A DNA stretch of 64,000 bases from Enterococcus phoeniculicola ATCC BAA-412 (GCF_000407505.1 NZ_ASWE01000004.1:372001-436000), one strand, 5' to 3'; positions 20,708 through 33,496 are shown, numbered from the stretch's first letter. The notes: generated by a model from the sequence alone, not told the origin. Numbers and translations are program-made.

Positions 20708-21508
20708 GTGAGACAACGAGTAATTACTGCAGTAGTTGCACTAATCTTATTTATCCCAATTATTTGGGCTGGAGGGTTAGTTTTACAGCTTTCTGCTGCT
20801 GTGTTGGCGGTTGTAGGGGTATATGAATTATTTCGAATGAAGGGATTAACGATTGCAAGTTTAGAAGGGGTTTTAGCTTCCATCGGTGCAGTTATTTTAG
20901 TTTTACCCGTGAATGACTTGCTTAAGTTTTTGCCTGAAAAAACAAACAGCTTTCTTTTATATTATTTGATTGTGTTAATTATTCTAGGGATTTGTGTATT
21001 TTCAAAAAATACGTATTCTATTGATGAAGCAGGTTTTCCAGTCATTGTCAGTTTGTATGTTGGTGTCGGCTTCCAAAATTTTGTGAATGCACGGATAGCA
21101 GGACTTGAAGTTTTATTATTTGCTCTTTTTATTGTATGGGCAACAGATATTGGAGCGTATATGGTAGGTAGAAAATATGGTCGTAGAAAACTTTGGCCGG
21201 AAGTTTCACCAAACAAAACCATTGAAGGCGCACTTGGAGGAATTGCAAGTGCATTAGTCGTTGCTCTTATTTATCTATTTGTTTATCCTGGAGCAGATTT
21301 TTTCAGCTATAGTAGTGTAGTCATGTTGGGATTAACCATTATCTTTTCAATTGTAGGTCAGTTTGGTGACTTAGTTGAATCCTCTATCAAAAGACATTAC
21401 GGTGTAAAGGATTCAGGAAATATTCTACCGGGACATGGAGGAATACTGGATCGTTTTGACAGTCTCTTATTCGTTTTTCCCGTGATGCATATTTTGGGAG
21501 TCTTTTAA
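20708..21508 (+). CDS. cdsA: Phosphatidate cytidylyltransferase
   Basis: Makes CDP-diacylglycerol from phosphatidic acid and CTP, the entry to phosphatidylglycerol and cardiolipin. About eight membrane segments; the family signature near the C-terminus reads FGDLVESSIKRHYGVKDSGNILPGHGGILDRFDS in essence (residues about 217-252). The start is GTG 20708 behind AGAGGAGG. 266 aa. It ends at a strong hairpin. Confidence 0.95.
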   Translation: MRQRVITAVVALILFIPIIWAGGLVLQLSAAVLAVVGVYELFRMKGLTIASLEGVLASIGAVILVLPVNDLLKFLPEKTNSFLLYYLIVLIILGICVFSKNTYSIDEAGFPVIVSLYVGVGFQNFVNARIAGLEVLLFALFIVWATDIGAYMVGRKYGRRKLWPEVSPNKTIEGALGGIASALVVALIYLFVYPGADFFSYSSVVMLGLTIIFSIVGQFGDLVESSIKRHYGVKDSGNILPGHGGILDRFDSLLFVFPVMHILGVF

Positions 21509-21562
21509 CTGAAAAATTTTAAAATTTGAAAGAAGTTACTTAACAAAGAATAGAAAGAAAAT

Positions 21563-21615
21563 AGAGGAGGTCGGACAAATGCTCAGAAGTATTTGTTTCG
21601 GTCTTCTCTTTTCTA
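21563..21615. terminator. cdsA terminator (possible member of the palindrome family)
   Basis: AGAGGAGGTCGGACAAAT (21563-21580) pairs with ATTTGTTTCGGTCTTCTCT (21591-21609), then TTTTCT. The AGGTCGGACA edge resembles the AAGAGGTCGGGACA edge of other palindromes here. Confidence 0.65.
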
Positions 21616-21817
21616 GTCAACCAGATGAAATAAAGGCAGTCTTCCATAGATAGTTAAGAAAAGAAATTCTGGTTTTAATTGAATAATTTCATTTTTGGGT
21701 AGAAATCAATAAATTTGCGTATTCTATATATGTGGACGAAAAAAAGAGAAAATAGTTGCTGTAAAAAAATAAAACAATTTACCATTTTTCAATAAAAGTG
21801 GGGAATTAAGTAACTAT

Positions 21818-21847
21818 TTGGCGATTTTCACTGACTTATGATAAAAT
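21818..21847 (+). promoter_or_regulatory. rseP promoter
   Basis: TTGGCG (21818-21823), an 18-bp spacer and TGaTAAAAT, with the -10 hexamer at 21842-21847. Confidence 0.55.
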
Positions 21848-21936
21848 GAGTGGTGTTTTATATAGTAATTTCTAGAAAATTGATTTCATTCGTGAATACT
21901 TTAAAAAGAGAACTTTAAGAGAAGGAAGGAAAATAG

Positions 21937-23205
21937 ATGAAGACAATTATTACATTTATTATTGTTTTTGGTGTATTAGTAATTGTCCACGAGTTTGGCC
22001 ATTTCTTTTTTGCAAAGCGTTCAGGCATTCTAGTTCGTGAATTTGCAATTGGCATGGGACCCAAAATAGTGGCACATCAGGCAAAAGATGGAACAACCTA
22101 TACCTTGCGACTACTCCCCATTGGCGGATATGTACGTATGGCAGGAATGGGGGAGGAAGAAACAGAGCTTCCACCAGGGTTACCACTCTCTGTGGAGTTA
22201 AATGAAGCGGGTGTCGTAACAAAAATAAATACGAGTAAAAAGATTCAATTAACAAATAGTATCCCCATGGAGTTAGTACGACATGACTTGGAAGACGAGC
22301 TGACCATTACCGGGTTTGTAAATGGAGATGAATCAGAGGCTGTCACGTATCCTGTATTACATGATGCAACAATTATTGAATCAGATGGTACAGAAGTACG
22401 GATTGCTCCCCGTGATGTCCAATTTCAATCAGCAAAACTCTGGCAAAGAATGCTTACTAATTTTGCCGGACCGATGAATAATTTCATTTTGGCTATTTTA
22501 TTATTTGTTATTCTTGCATTTATGAATGGTGGGGTACCAATAAAAAACACGAACCATTTGGGAGAAGTATTGACTGGCGGAGTAGCCGAGCAAGCTGGGT
22601 TAAAGGAAAATGATGAAATTGTTTCGATCGATGGCAAAAATATTACTGACTGGAACGGACTTGCAACAGTGATTTCTGAAAATCCAGGGAAACAGATGAA
22701 ATTTGTCATAAAGCGAAATGGTGAAACGATTGATAAGACCATTACACCAAAATCAGAAAAGTCAGGGAAACAAACAGTGGGAAAATTGGACATTGCGGTT
22801 CCTATGAAGACAAGTTTGACGGATAAAGTTTTTGGCGGAATTACACAGGCATTGGATAGCTCATTGGCAATTTTTAAAGCATTGGGTTCCTTGTTTACAG
22901 GCTTTAGTCTGAATAAACTAGGGGGACCGGTTATGATGTTTCAAATGTCATCACAGGCAGCAAATGAAGGTGTGACAACGGTAATCGCTCTTATGGCCAT
23001 GCTTTCGATGAACTTAGGGATTATCAACTTATTACCTATTCCTGCGTTAGATGGCGGAAAATTAGTATTGAATATCTTTGAAGGCGTTCGTGGGAAACCA
23101 CTTAGTCAAGAAAAGGAAGGAATTTTGACATTCATCGGTTTTGGGTTGCTGATGGTGTTGATGGTTCTAGTTACATGGAATGATATTCAACGATTCTTTT
23201 TTTAG
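21937..23205 (+). CDS. rseP: Site-2 membrane metalloprotease RseP/Eep
   Basis: Intramembrane zinc protease. The HExxH site is HEFGH (residues 18-22) in the first membrane helix, a PDZ domain lies near 205-275, and the second metal motif is NLLPIPALDGG near residue 366. The length is 422 aa. In E. faecalis this protein, Eep, cuts leftover lipoprotein signal peptides to make sex-pheromone peptides and acts in anti-sigma cascades and lysozyme resistance. An AGGAAGG site precedes the ATG. The next gene, proS, follows by about 80 bp in the order rseP-proS-polC known from enterococci. Confidence 0.95.
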   Translation: MKTIITFIIVFGVLVIVHEFGHFFFAKRSGILVREFAIGMGPKIVAHQAKDGTTYTLRLLPIGGYVRMAGMGEEETELPPGLPLSVELNEAGVVTKINTSKKIQLTNSIPMELVRHDLEDELTITGFVNGDESEAVTYPVLHDATIIESDGTEVRIAPRDVQFQSAKLWQRMLTNFAGPMNNFILAILLFVILAFMNGGVPIKNTNHLGEVLTGGVAEQAGLKENDEIVSIDGKNITDWNGLATVISENPGKQMKFVIKRNGETIDKTITPKSEKSGKQTVGKLDIAVPMKTSLTDKVFGGITQALDSSLAIFKALGSLFTGFSLNKLGGPVMMFQMSSQAANEGVTTVIALMAMLSMNLGIINLLPIPALDGGKLVLNIFEGVRGKPLSQEKEGILTFIGFGLLMVLMVLVTWNDIQRFFF

Positions 23206-23273
23206 CGTATAGATAAGCTGTACAGGTTTGTTAGGGGGAACTAATAAACAGGGATACACGAGAATGTGTATGA

Positions 23274-24998
<1,725 letters not shown>

Positions 24999-25361
24999 GA
25001 ACAGTAACTCATTACTAGAATAAACGAAAGAGAAAGAATCCGGGACATCACAAATGCCCGGATTTTTCTTTTGTCTGATTTTTGGAAAAGAATAAATTGA
25101 GTGAGTGGACTTACCTGTTTAGATTTTAAAATAAAGTTCCTCTATAATCCTCTGTTCTTTTCAGGATAGAAGCTGTTGTGCATTATTTATGCTAGTATTT
25201 AAAAAGTAGCGTCCGTTTAGAAAAGACATTTCTTTTTCAAAAGTTTTAATGAAACTTAAGAGAAAAAACGGTATACTTAATAGTGCTGAAAGAGTCTACT
25301 TAGTTAGTGAGGATATGAGACTGTGTAGATGAAAGTCGAAATAGAAAGGGTGGTTTTTTTC
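24999..25361 (+). other. Intergenic region proS-polC
   Basis: Holds the proS terminator and a possible -10 TATACT (25272-25277) for polC, with no good -35. No gene or repeat is visible in the rest. Confidence 0.55.
25037..25069 (+). terminator. proS terminator
   Basis: AATCCGGG (25037-25044) pairs with CCCGGATT (25057-25064), followed by TTTCTTTT. Confidence 0.8.
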
Positions 25362-28300
25362 TTGTCAGAAAAACGTGGCTTATTTGAAAAGTTGGTAGAA
25401 CAAATTCAACTAAATGAAGAAGAACGGAACAGTCCTTTGATAGTAAAGGGTGAGCTGGAGAAAGTAATCGTCCATCGCCAATCAAAAATTTGGGAATTCA
25501 CGCTGAAATTTCCAACGATTTTACCTGCATTACTTTATCGTGCGATTACGCAAAAGACCGAACTAGCGTTTAAAGATATTGCAGGAATAAAGATAAATAT
25601 ACTTGCTGAAGATTCAAGCTTTGATGAAAGAATTTTACAGGACTATTGGAATGTTGCGCTACAGAATCATCAGTGTGACACGCCCTTAACCCAACAAGTG
25701 TTAAAAACACAAGTCCCTGTGATGAAGGATAGAAAAATTATTTTGTCTGTTGATAATGCAGCAGTTATTCCTTATTTAAAACAACAGGCTTTTCCATTGA
25801 TTGAAGAGCTATATCAATCATTTGGTTTCTCCAAATTTCATATTGAACCGGAGATGGATGAAAAGCAAGCAGAAATCGTATTAAAGCAATTTGAAGAACG
25901 AAAGCAAGAACAAGAACAAGCATTTATGCAGCAAGCTGCTGAGAATATAGCAAATCATGAGCAGTTGAGAAAAGAGAAAAAAGAACAGGCACCTGCGCTG
26001 TCAGGACCTATTCAATTAGGAAGAAATATTCCCGCTGATGAGCCGATTACCCCTATGGCAAATATTGTGGAAGAAGAACGCCGTGTGACAATTGAAGGGT
26101 ATGTATTTGATACCGAAGTACGTGAGCTTCGTTCAAAACGAAAAATTTTAATTGTGAAAATTACGGACTATACTTCATCATTCATTGTTAAGAAATTTTC
26201 AAATGGAGAAAAAGATGAACAGATTTTTGATGCAATCTCTAAAGGCAGCTGGTTAAAGGTACGCGGAAGCGTTCAAGAAGATACGTTTATGCGCGATTTG
26301 GTGATGAATGCACAGGATTTATTAGAAGTGAAGCATGCTCCTAGAAAAGATTATGCACCTGAAGGACAAAAACGTGTAGAGCTACATTTGCATAGTAATA
26401 TGAGTACGATGGATGCGACGAACAACATAGGCGATTTTGTTGCACAGGCAGGAAAATGGGGGCATAAAGCGATTGCCATTACCGATCATGCCGGGGCTCA
26501 GTCTTTTCCCGATGCGCATAGTGCGGGGAAAAAAGCAGGCGTAAAAATTCTTTACGGTGTAGAAGCAAATGTAGTCGATGATGGAGTTCCTATTGCGTAT
26601 AATGATGCGCACGTTTCTTTGAACGAAGGAACATATATTGTATTTGACGTGGAAACAACAGGACTATCGGCTGTATATGACACGATTATTGAATTGGCTG
26701 CAGTAAAGATGCATAAAGGAAACGTCATTGCTACCTTCGATGAATTTATCGATCCCGGGCATCCATTATCACATACGACGGTCAATTTGACAGGAATTAC
26801 CGATGAGATGGTACGAGGTTCAAAATCAGAAGAAGAAGTACTAAGAATGTTTCTTGAGTTTACTGGTGATGATATTCTTGTTGCCCATAATGCCTCATTT
26901 GATATGGGCTTCTTAAATACGAGCTATGGAAAATACGGGATTCCAGAAGCACCAAACCCTGTGATTGATACACTGGAATTGGCTCGTTACCTGTATCCTC
27001 AATTTAAACGTTTTGGCTTGGGTGTCCTTTCGAAAAAATTTGGCGTGAGTCTTGAACAACATCACCGGGCCATTTATGATGCTGAAGCAACGGGCCATTT
27101 AGCTTGGATTTTCGTTAAAGAAGCGATGGAAAATCATGAAATGCTGTTTCACGATCAGCTAAATATGCACATTGGTGAAGGGGACTCTTATAAGCGGGCA
27201 CGTCCTTTTCATGTAACGATATTAGCCCAAACACAAGCAGGATTAAAAAATCTGTTTAAGCTTATTTCTATGTCCAATGTGAATTATTTTGAGCGCGTGC
27301 CGAGAATCCCTCGTTCACAGCTTATCAAGCTAAGAGAAGGATTGCTTGTGGGCTCTGCTTGTGACAAGGGAGAAATCTTTGAGGCAATGATGCAAAAAGG
27401 GGTAGAAGAAGCAAAAAACAGAGCTAAGTTCTATGATTATATTGAAATTATGCCAAAAGCAGTATATGCTCCATTAATTGAGCAGGAACTCGTAAAAAAC
27501 ACAAAGGATTTGGAAGACATCATGAAAAATCTTGTGAAAATTGGTAAAGAGCTAGGAAAGATTGTTGTGGCTACTGGAAATGTCCATTATTTGAACGAAG
27601 AAGATGCCATTTATCGTAAAATTCTTATTAATTCAATGGGTGGTGCCAATCCGTTGAATCGTCACAGCTTGCCTGCTGTTCATTTTCGCACAACAGATGA
27701 AATGCTTACTGCGTTTCAATTCATGGGAGAAGAATTGGCGATGGAGTTAGTGGTTACAAACCCTAACAAGATTGCAGATATGTGTGAAGAAGTGATTCCA
27801 GTGAAAGATGATTTATATACACCGAAAATTCCTGGATCTGAACAAGAAATCACTGATTTAAGCTATAATCGAGCGAAAGAACTTTATGGTGATCCATTAC
27901 CTGACATCGTTGAAAAACGATTGAAAAAAGAATTGGACAGTATCATTGGAAATGGGTTCTCTGTTATCTATCTTATTTCTCAAAAATTGGTTCATAAGAG
28001 TAATGAGGATGGCTATTTGGTAGGTTCGCGTGGATCTGTTGGTTCAAGTTTTGTCGCTACCATGACGGGAATCACAGAGGTCAATCCTCTTGCTCCTCAT
28101 TATCATTGTCCAGAATGTAAATATTCTGAGTTCTATGAAGATGGATCTTATGGTTCAGGATTTGATATGCCGGAAAAAAAATGTCCGAATTGTGGTGCAC
28201 GGTTGTTTAAAGACGGGCATGATATTCCCTTTGAAACATTCTTAGGGTTCCACGGAGATAAGGTACCCGATATCGATTTAAACTTCTCTGGGGACTATCA

Positions 28301-29714
28301 AGCGGAGGCTCATAACTATACAAAAGTACTGTTTGGAGAGGATTATGTTTTCCGTGCGGGAACAATAGGAACAGTTGCCGATAAGACCGCTTATGGATTC
28401 GTTAAGGGGTATGAGCGAGATAATAATTTACATTTTCGAGGAGCTGAGGTTGATCGTTTAGCCAAAGGAGCAACTGGGGTTAAACGGACGACAGGTCAGC
28501 ATCCGGGAGGAATTATTGTTATTCCTGATTATATGGATGTCTATGACTTTACACCTATTCAATTTCCGGCAGACGATCAAAGTTCAGAGTGGAAAACCAC
28601 TCACTTTGATTTCCATTCGATTCATGACAATATTTTGAAGCTGGATATTCTAGGTCATGATGATCCTACTGTTATTCGTATGCTACAGGATTTATCAGGA
28701 ATTGAACCAAAAACAATTCCAACCGATGATCCCGAGGTAATGCGTATCTTTGCAGGACCAGAAGTATTAGGAGTAGAGCAGGATCAGATTTTTTCTAAGA
28801 CAGGAACATTAGGAATTCCAGAATTTGGGACTCGGTTTGTTCGTGGAATGCTGGAAGAAACGCATCCATCAACGTTCGCTGAGCTTCTTCAGATATCAGG
28901 TTTGTCTCACGGAACCGACGTTTGGTTGGGTAACGCAGAAGAACTGATTCGACGTGGAGAAGCGAACCTCGCTCAAGTAATCGGTTGTCGGGATGACATC
29001 ATGGTGTATTTGATTCATGCAGGACTTGATAGTGGAATGGCTTTTAAAATTATGGAAACCGTTCGTAAAGGACAATGGAATAAAATTCCAGATGATTTGA
29101 GAGATACGTATCTTGCAGCAATGAAAGAAAATAATGTGCCTGATTGGTACATTGATTCTTGTTCAAAAATTAAATACATGTTTCCTAAGGCCCATGCGGC
29201 AGCCTATGTTTTAATGGCGCTTCGTGTTGCTTACTTTAAAGTCTATTTTCCAATTCTCTATTATTGTGCGTATTTCTCTGTTCGTGCAGATGATTTTGAT
29301 TTAGTGGCGATGTCTAAAGGAAAAGAAGCAGTCAAAGAACGGATGAAGGAAATTACCGATAAAGGAATGGATGCATCAACGAAGGAAAAAAATCTTTTAA
29401 CTGTGCTTGAATTGGCAAATGAAATGATTGAACGTGGGTTTAACTTCGGCATGATTGATTTATACAAATCAGATGCAGAGAATTTTGTTATTGACGGCAA
29501 CCGATTAATTGCACCATTTAGAGCGGTGCCAAGCTTAGGAGCCAACGTAGCAAAACAAATTGTTGAAGCACGAAAAGACGGTCCATTTTTATCAAAAGAA
29601 GATTTAGCTACTCGAGGAAAAGTATCCAAAACATTAATTGAGTACATGACTGAAAATGGTGTGTTAAAAGACTTACCAGATGAAAATCAGCTTTCTCTGT
29701 TTGATATGCTATAA
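25362..29714 (+). CDS. polC: DNA polymerase III alpha subunit, Gram-positive PolC type
   Basis: Main replicative polymerase with a built-in proofreading exonuclease. Order: N-terminal domains, an OB fold, the first half of the PHP domain ([18 protein letters not shown]), the DEDDh exonuclease inserted in it ([17 protein letters not shown] through [12 protein letters not shown]), the rest of PHP, a zinc finger (CPECKY/CPNCG), then the polymerase palm with [12 protein letters not shown] and [12 protein letters not shown] prefer TTG 25362, since AGAAAGGGTGG lies 8 bp before it, giving 1450 aa beginning MSEKRGLF; the ATG at 25329 adds 11 residues and has no near ribosome site. Confidence 0.96.
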   Translation: MSEKRGLFEKLVEQIQLNEEERNSPLIVKGELEKVIVHRQSKIWEFTLKFPTILPALLYRAITQKTELAFKDIAGIKINILAEDSSFDERILQDYWNVALQNHQCDTPLTQQVLKTQVPVMKDRKIILSVDNAAVIPYLKQQAFPLIEELYQSFGFSKFHIEPEMDEKQAEIVLKQFEERKQEQEQAFMQQAAENIANHEQLRKEKKEQAPALSGPIQLGRNIPADEPITPMANIVEEERRVTIEGYVFDTEVRELRSKRKILIVKITDYTSSFIVKKFSNGEKDEQIFDAISKGSWLKVRGSVQEDTFMRDLVMNAQDLLEVKHAPRKDYAPEGQKRVELHLHSNMSTMDATNNIGDFVAQAGKWGHKAIAITDHAGAQSFPDAHSAGKKAGVKILYGVEANVVDDGVPIAYNDAHVSLNEGTYIVFDVETTGLSAVYDTIIELAAVKMHKGNVIATFDEFIDPGHPLSHTTVNLTGITDEMVRGSKSEEEVLRMFLEFTGDDILVAHNASFDMGFLNTSYGKYGIPEAPNPVIDTLELARYLYPQFKRFGLGVLSKKFGVSLEQHHRAIYDAEATGHLAWIFVKEAMENHEMLFHDQLNMHIGEGDSYKRARPFHVTILAQTQAGLKNLFKLISMSNVNYFERVPRIPRSQLIKLREGLLVGSACDKGEIFEAMMQKGVEEAKNRAKFYDYIEIMPKAVYAPLIEQELVKNTKDLEDIMKNLVKIGKELGKIVVATGNVHYLNEEDAIYRKILINSMGGANPLNRHSLPAVHFRTTDEMLTAFQFMGEELAMELVVTNPNKIADMCEEVIPVKDDLYTPKIPGSEQEITDLSYNRAKELYGDPLPDIVEKRLKKELDSIIGNGFSVIYLISQKLVHKSNEDGYLVGSRGSVGSSFVATMTGITEVNPLAPHYHCPECKYSEFYEDGSYGSGFDMPEKKCPNCGARLFKDGHDIPFETFLGFHGDKVPDIDLNFSGDYQAEAHNYTKVLFGEDYVFRAGTIGTVADKTAYGFVKGYERDNNLHFRGAEVDRLAKGATGVKRTTGQHPGGIIVIPDYMDVYDFTPIQFPADDQSSEWKTTHFDFHSIHDNILKLDILGHDDPTVIRMLQDLSGIEPKTIPTDDPEVMRIFAGPEVLGVEQDQIFSKTGTLGIPEFGTRFVRGMLEETHPSTFAELLQISGLSHGTDVWLGNAEELIRRGEANLAQVIGCRDDIMVYLIHAGLDSGMAFKIMETVRKGQWNKIPDDLRDTYLAAMKENNVPDWYIDSCSKIKYMFPKAHAAAYVLMALRVAYFKVYFPILYYCAYFSVRADDFDLVAMSKGKEAVKERMKEITDKGMDASTKEKNLLTVLELANEMIERGFNFGMIDLYKSDAENFVIDGNRLIAPFRAVPSLGANVAKQIVEARKDGPFLSKEDLATRGKVSKTLIEYMTENGVLKDLPDENQLSLFDML

Positions 29715-30064
29715 AATAATCTGAATAATGGTTGAAAAGGCTAGAGCCGTTCTTCATGGTTGAGGAGTTCCTCAGCTAGAAGGATTGGCTCTAGCGTTTC
29801 TTTCTACATATAATCTTCATTTTATAAATAATAGAGAGAATTATAGATGAAAAATAGTTTTAAGAAAATGAATTATTGAGCTATCTGTAGTTAATAAAGG
29901 GTAATAATAGAATTCAAAAAAACTATTTTCCGCAACGAATAATATGATAGAATTATTGATGTAAGCTTAGCATTGTAAAGACGAAGGCAGACAGATGATT
30001 ATTTAAATAGTCAGTTGGCTGTCTACTTTTTAATAAAATTAGACGTTTGATTGGAGGAAAAAGG
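29715..30064 (+). other. Intergenic region polC-ROK gene
   Basis: Contains the polC terminator, then about 250 bp of AT-rich DNA with no coding frame of note. Near 29979-30028 a short stretch rich in GACAGA/CAGTTGGCTGTC repeats could form a weak hairpin before the ROK gene. Confidence 0.5.
29741..29800 (+). terminator. polC terminator
   Basis: CTAGAGCC (29741-29748) pairs with GGCTCTAG (29787-29794) around an inner hairpin TGAGGAgtTCCTCA (29761-29774), then a T-rich stretch. Confidence 0.7.
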
Positions 30065-30928
30065 ATGGTTTGTTTAACAATTGATTTGGGAGAGTCTTAT
30101 CTAAAGACGGCAATTTACACACAGATTACAAAGCAGTTAATTGAAAAAGAACAGTTTGATTCTCCAGATACTTGGGATAAGATGAAACGATTATTAGATG
30201 CTTGTATTAAGACGTATATAGAAAGCTATGATATCTCAGCCATTTCTTTTAGTTTACCTGGAACGATTCATCAAGAAACTGGCAAGATTGAAGGCCTTCA
30301 ATCTTTAGAATATCTTGAAGAAATTGATTTTCGTGAGACTTTTACAAGCACGTATGAACTGCCGGTCTTTGTGGAAAGTCGTGTACGATGTGCTGGAGCC
30401 GCAGAGATTTCATTAGGAATGAAAGATGAGCATGTAAACGCACTGGTTCTCTTAGTAGATGAGGGAATATCAGGAGCTATCTATTATGAGGGAAATAATT
30501 ATACAGGTATGCATCAGCGAGCAGGAGATTTTGGAAAAATACTTCTTGATGGAAAACGCGATTTAAATGAGTTATGCTCTCCTGTAGCAATGGCTAAAAG
30601 ATACTCCAAAGATAGAAACCAAGAATTTACTGCAAAAGAAATTTTTCAACGTGCAGAAGATGGGGAAACAGAAGCAATCAGTTTTTATGAGGAGCTATTT
30701 TACTATATTGCTTTAGCTATATATAATTTTCAATACAGCTTTGATCCAGAATGGATTATTTTAAGTGGTGAGATCACACAGGAAGAGAAGATTTTTGAAC
30801 CAATTAATCGCAAACTCATGGAGATTGTGAATGAAAATAAAAAAGGAGCAATCATTCCGCAAATCCGTCTTGCACATTTTCAAAGTGATGCCAGCTTAAT
30901 CGGAGCTGGTGTGCTTGCGACAAAATAA
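30065..30928 (+). CDS. Degenerate ROK-family protein (probably not a sugar kinase)
   Basis: 287 aa with the overall ROK/glucokinase-like ASKHA fold (start MVCLTIDLGESYLKTAI, end DASLIGAGVLATK). Several catalytic positions are altered. The usual DxGGT phosphate loop is DLGES (residues 7-11); the NDxNxAA segment with the catalytic Asp reads ESRVRCAGAAE, so Arg106 replaces Asp; the EFGH element reads DFGK; and the CxCGxxGC zinc motif is absent. It has no N-terminal winged helix either, so it is not a classic ROK repressor. ATG 30065 follows TTGGAGGAAAAAGG. It lies next to a sugar island and may be a sugar-sensing or regulatory partner; this is inference. Confidence 0.75.
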   Translation: MVCLTIDLGESYLKTAIYTQITKQLIEKEQFDSPDTWDKMKRLLDACIKTYIESYDISAISFSLPGTIHQETGKIEGLQSLEYLEEIDFRETFTSTYELPVFVESRVRCAGAAEISLGMKDEHVNALVLLVDEGISGAIYYEGNNYTGMHQRAGDFGKILLDGKRDLNELCSPVAMAKRYSKDRNQEFTAKEIFQRAEDGETEAISFYEELFYYIALAIYNFQYSFDPEWIILSGEITQEEKIFEPINRKLMEIVNENKKGAIIPQIRLAHFQSDASLIGAGVLATK

Positions 30929-30960
30929 AAAAGGGTCGAGAAGACCACTTAAATAAAAAG

Positions 30961-31012
30961 AACTAGGACCAATATCTATGGGGGGTATTCATCATGGATG
31001 TTGGTCCTAGTT
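30961..31012. terminator. Bidirectional terminator after the ROK gene
   Basis: AACTAGGACCAA (30961-30972) pairs perfectly with TTGGTCCTAGTT (31001-31012). It lies between the convergent ROK gene and the leftward 31054 gene. Confidence 0.75.
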
Positions 31013-31053
31013 GTGTCGTATATAAGAAATTTGGCTAATCATCCAGACAGACT

Positions 31054-31527
31054 TTAAATAAATTCTGTATTAGTAATCACCGTTTCTTGTATCAGCCATC
31101 GATTGCCTTTCTTAACAAACGTGTGATTTGCTTCAGCGATATGACTTTTGTAGTTGTTTTTTCCTAAATTTATCGTTTTTTGTAGTGTCTGTATCAGCAT
31201 ATGTGTCTTATCTTGTTTCTTTATTTCAAAGGATAATAATTCATTTTTAATATCGTATTCTTTAAAAAATTCATTCATTTCAACTCTTGTTTCTTTCCAA
31301 TTGGAAGTAGGAATCGTGGAGAGATAAGCGTCAATATCTTTGTCATTAATCGCTTGTATATTTTTTTCCAGTGTAAGCAAAGTTTCTTTCGCTGCTTGTT
31401 CATCTGAAATATTTCCAGTGATAGTTAGTGTTTGAGTTTTAATGGTCTTTGTAGGAAACCCTAAAATCAGAAAAATGACAGAGAGACATAAGAACAAACA
31501 AATTAGAAGTTTATATATTTTTTTCAT
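31054..31527 (-). CDS. Small secreted or membrane-anchored protein, unknown function
   Basis: 157 aa from the ATG at 31527 (AAGGAT site 10 bp upstream; an ATG 12 bp earlier lies inside that site). The N-terminus KKIYKLLICLFLCLSVIFLILG is one hydrophobic helix without a lipobox Cys, so it is an uncleaved anchor or a signal peptide. The rest is a small soluble domain (SDEQAAKETLLTLEKNIQAIN and WLIQETVITNTEF) that looks like an NTF2/SnoaL-type alpha-beta fold, but I cannot assign it to a named family. It lies 27 bp downstream of the GH20 gene on the same strand, so it is probably co-transcribed. Confidence 0.65.
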   Translation of the reverse strand: MKKIYKLLICLFLCLSVIFLILGFPTKTIKTQTLTITGNISDEQAAKETLLTLEKNIQAINDKDIDAYLSTIPTSNWKETRVEMNEFFKEYDIKNELLSFEIKKQDKTHMLIQTLQKTINLGKNNYKSHIAEANHTFVKKGNRWLIQETVITNTEFI

Positions 31528-31554
31528 AAGTCGACACATCCTTATCTTATATAA

Positions 31555-33426
31555 CTAAACATCGGATAACTTACTTGGACTGACAATTCCTTGATATAAG
31601 TTTCGACCAATGATTCCTTCCGGCATTTTGTAAGGACCGTCGAAGGGTAAAATTGTTTCAGCTAATTCAGGAATAGGTTCTCCAGCTTTCCATTGATTCA
31701 AACGCCAAGTAGTTGTTTTAAGTCTTGATATTAATCCACCATAGCGAATGTCAAGTATTTCCCAGCCAAAGGGTTTGTTAGATGTAAACCAGATTTTTTT
31801 ATGAATACTGTGCAAATGATCAGTTAATTCAATAAGACAGACAGCTTCTTTTTCTAAAAGTGGAAGTAACTCTTTGGAATCTGTTTGATAAGCCTCTCGC
31901 AAACGGGGACCAAAAACAGCTTTTTTTGCTAATAATTTTGCAAGTGAGTAATAGAATGTGAATAAATCTGTTGTATTTTTTGTCACTGTACAATGTGCGA
32001 GTTTTTTTGCCAATTGTTCATAATGTCTATGCAAATGAAATGGAGAAATTGTTTGATCATAGAGACCGATGAGAGGGTCTTGATAGAAAATAAGCTTGCT
32101 TACAGCAGAAGCATGTGGATTGTTCTCAGAAACACCAGGTGTTTGATCAAATTGGTCTAACAAAAGAAAGCTTTCCATTGACTCATTTTGATAGAGTGAA
32201 AATTGCTTCTTTAACAAATCCATTGATACAGAACAATTGAATTGATGTTCAGCAAAAAGCTGTAGACCTAACAAAGCAGTATCAAAAGGAGTTTCTGCGC
32301 CGTCATCTCCCCATAAGGTTGCATAGACAGATTGGATATTCGCCTCTTTGCAGGCAGAAAGTCCAGCATTTGTCGTAGCAATCGTCTTTCCGTAGTTTGG
32401 AGCAATCCCGTTCCAAATCCAAATACCTCCGGCAAAATGAATAGGCTTTTTTAGTGTTTGATGTTTTTTCAGAAGCTGCAGATACTGTGCCTTCTCATGA
32501 TGATAGTAGTCCCAATAAACCATTGAGACATCTGGCATCGCAGAAATAACCTCAGCGGTGATAATTGAGTGTTCATCATAATAATCGCCAGTCTTTGAAC
32601 CGAGTCTAAAAAACATATCGCTCCACATTTCTGGCTTTAAGTTTAATTTATTCGTTATCTCTATGACTCTAGTTAAATGATCATTCATCAGCTTGAACCG
32701 ATTTTGAAAACCATGCGCTTCCAGTGACTTTCCTAATCCCAATTGCTGTGCTTCGTCCATCCCAATATGAATATGTGAGGACCTGAAGGGTTTTGTTGCG
32801 GCTTTGATTGCTTTTTCTAAAAACTGATACGTTTTTTCTTCATTTACTAATAGTATTTCTTCTGTATCACGAATTTCTTGACTGAAATTCCATTTCAGAG
32901 GATTTTTCAAATGTCCGAGTACCTGAATTGCCGGAATTACCTCAATTCCCAAGTTATAGCCAAAATCATCTATTTCTTTTAACTCTTGATAGCTGTAAGC
33001 TCCCCTGAGATAACCAAAATAGGGATATTCTGGAATTTGATAGGTATCTTCCATATAAAGCAACAGTTGGTTTAAACCCAAGGTACTGCATGTTAAAAGA
33101 ATTTGTTTTATTTTATCAATACTGTAGACGGCATTTCTAGAAAGATCTAACATAGGACCAATCTTTTTGAAATGAGGGACTTCTTCATAATCTGAAAGGT
33201 TCTCCCAGTCATTTAATAATCGAGTGAGCATTCTAAACAAATGTGCAGGTTCTGAGTAGAGTATCTGAATCTTTTTTTCTCTACGTATTACGTGTAAATT
33301 TCCTTCTTGTTGAATGAGTTTGATGGATTCTCCAGAAGATTCAATGGTAAATGATAATTTTTTCTGCAAAAGAATAAGCCCTTCTTGTACTGGTTGGATG
33401 TCCCCATAAAAAAATAGCGTTTTCAT
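31555..33426 (-). CDS. Intracellular GH20 beta-N-acetylhexosaminidase
   Basis: Removes terminal beta-linked GlcNAc or GalNAc from oligosaccharides by the substrate-assisted GH20 mechanism. The Asp-Glu catalytic pair is D224/E225 in HIHIGMDEA. Aromatic subsite residues follow in MVYWDYYHHEKAQ, GGIWIWNG and ATLWGDDGAETPF. The 623-aa length with no signal peptide is like the cytosolic GH20C type of streptococci as I remember it. The start is the ATG at 33426, with AGAGGAG just upstream; the longer reading from 33456 crosses that site. It is divergent from the transporter operon across a shared control region, so the pair should be co-induced. Confidence 0.9.
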   Translation of the reverse strand: MKTLFFYGDIQPVQEGLILLQKKLSFTIESSGESIKLIQQEGNLHVIRREKKIQILYSEPAHLFRMLTRLLNDWENLSDYEEVPHFKKIGPMLDLSRNAVYSIDKIKQILLTCSTLGLNQLLLYMEDTYQIPEYPYFGYLRGAYSYQELKEIDDFGYNLGIEVIPAIQVLGHLKNPLKWNFSQEIRDTEEILLVNEEKTYQFLEKAIKAATKPFRSSHIHIGMDEAQQLGLGKSLEAHGFQNRFKLMNDHLTRVIEITNKLNLKPEMWSDMFFRLGSKTGDYYDEHSIITAEVISAMPDVSMVYWDYYHHEKAQYLQLLKKHQTLKKPIHFAGGIWIWNGIAPNYGKTIATTNAGLSACKEANIQSVYATLWGDDGAETPFDTALLGLQLFAEHQFNCSVSMDLLKKQFSLYQNESMESFLLLDQFDQTPGVSENNPHASAVSKLIFYQDPLIGLYDQTISPFHLHRHYEQLAKKLAHCTVTKNTTDLFTFYYSLAKLLAKKAVFGPRLREAYQTDSKELLPLLEKEAVCLIELTDHLHSIHKKIWFTSNKPFGWEILDIRYGGLISRLKTTTWRLNQWKAGEPIPELAETILPFDGPYKMPEGIIGRNLYQGIVSPSKLSDV

Positions 33427-33496
33427 TTTTTTCTCCTCTCTAGTTCTTTCTTCCATTATAAAAATTGTAGAGAGAACAATCTACGCAGAGCGCAAA

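Larger units (their letters stand above)
21509..21936 (+). other. Intergenic region cdsA-rseP
   Basis: 428 bp. After the terminator (21563-21615) comes AT-rich DNA with no coding frame worth calling, then an extended -10 promoter (21839-21847) about 90 bp before rseP. The gap shows that rseP is transcribed separately from uppS-cdsA. Confidence 0.6.
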
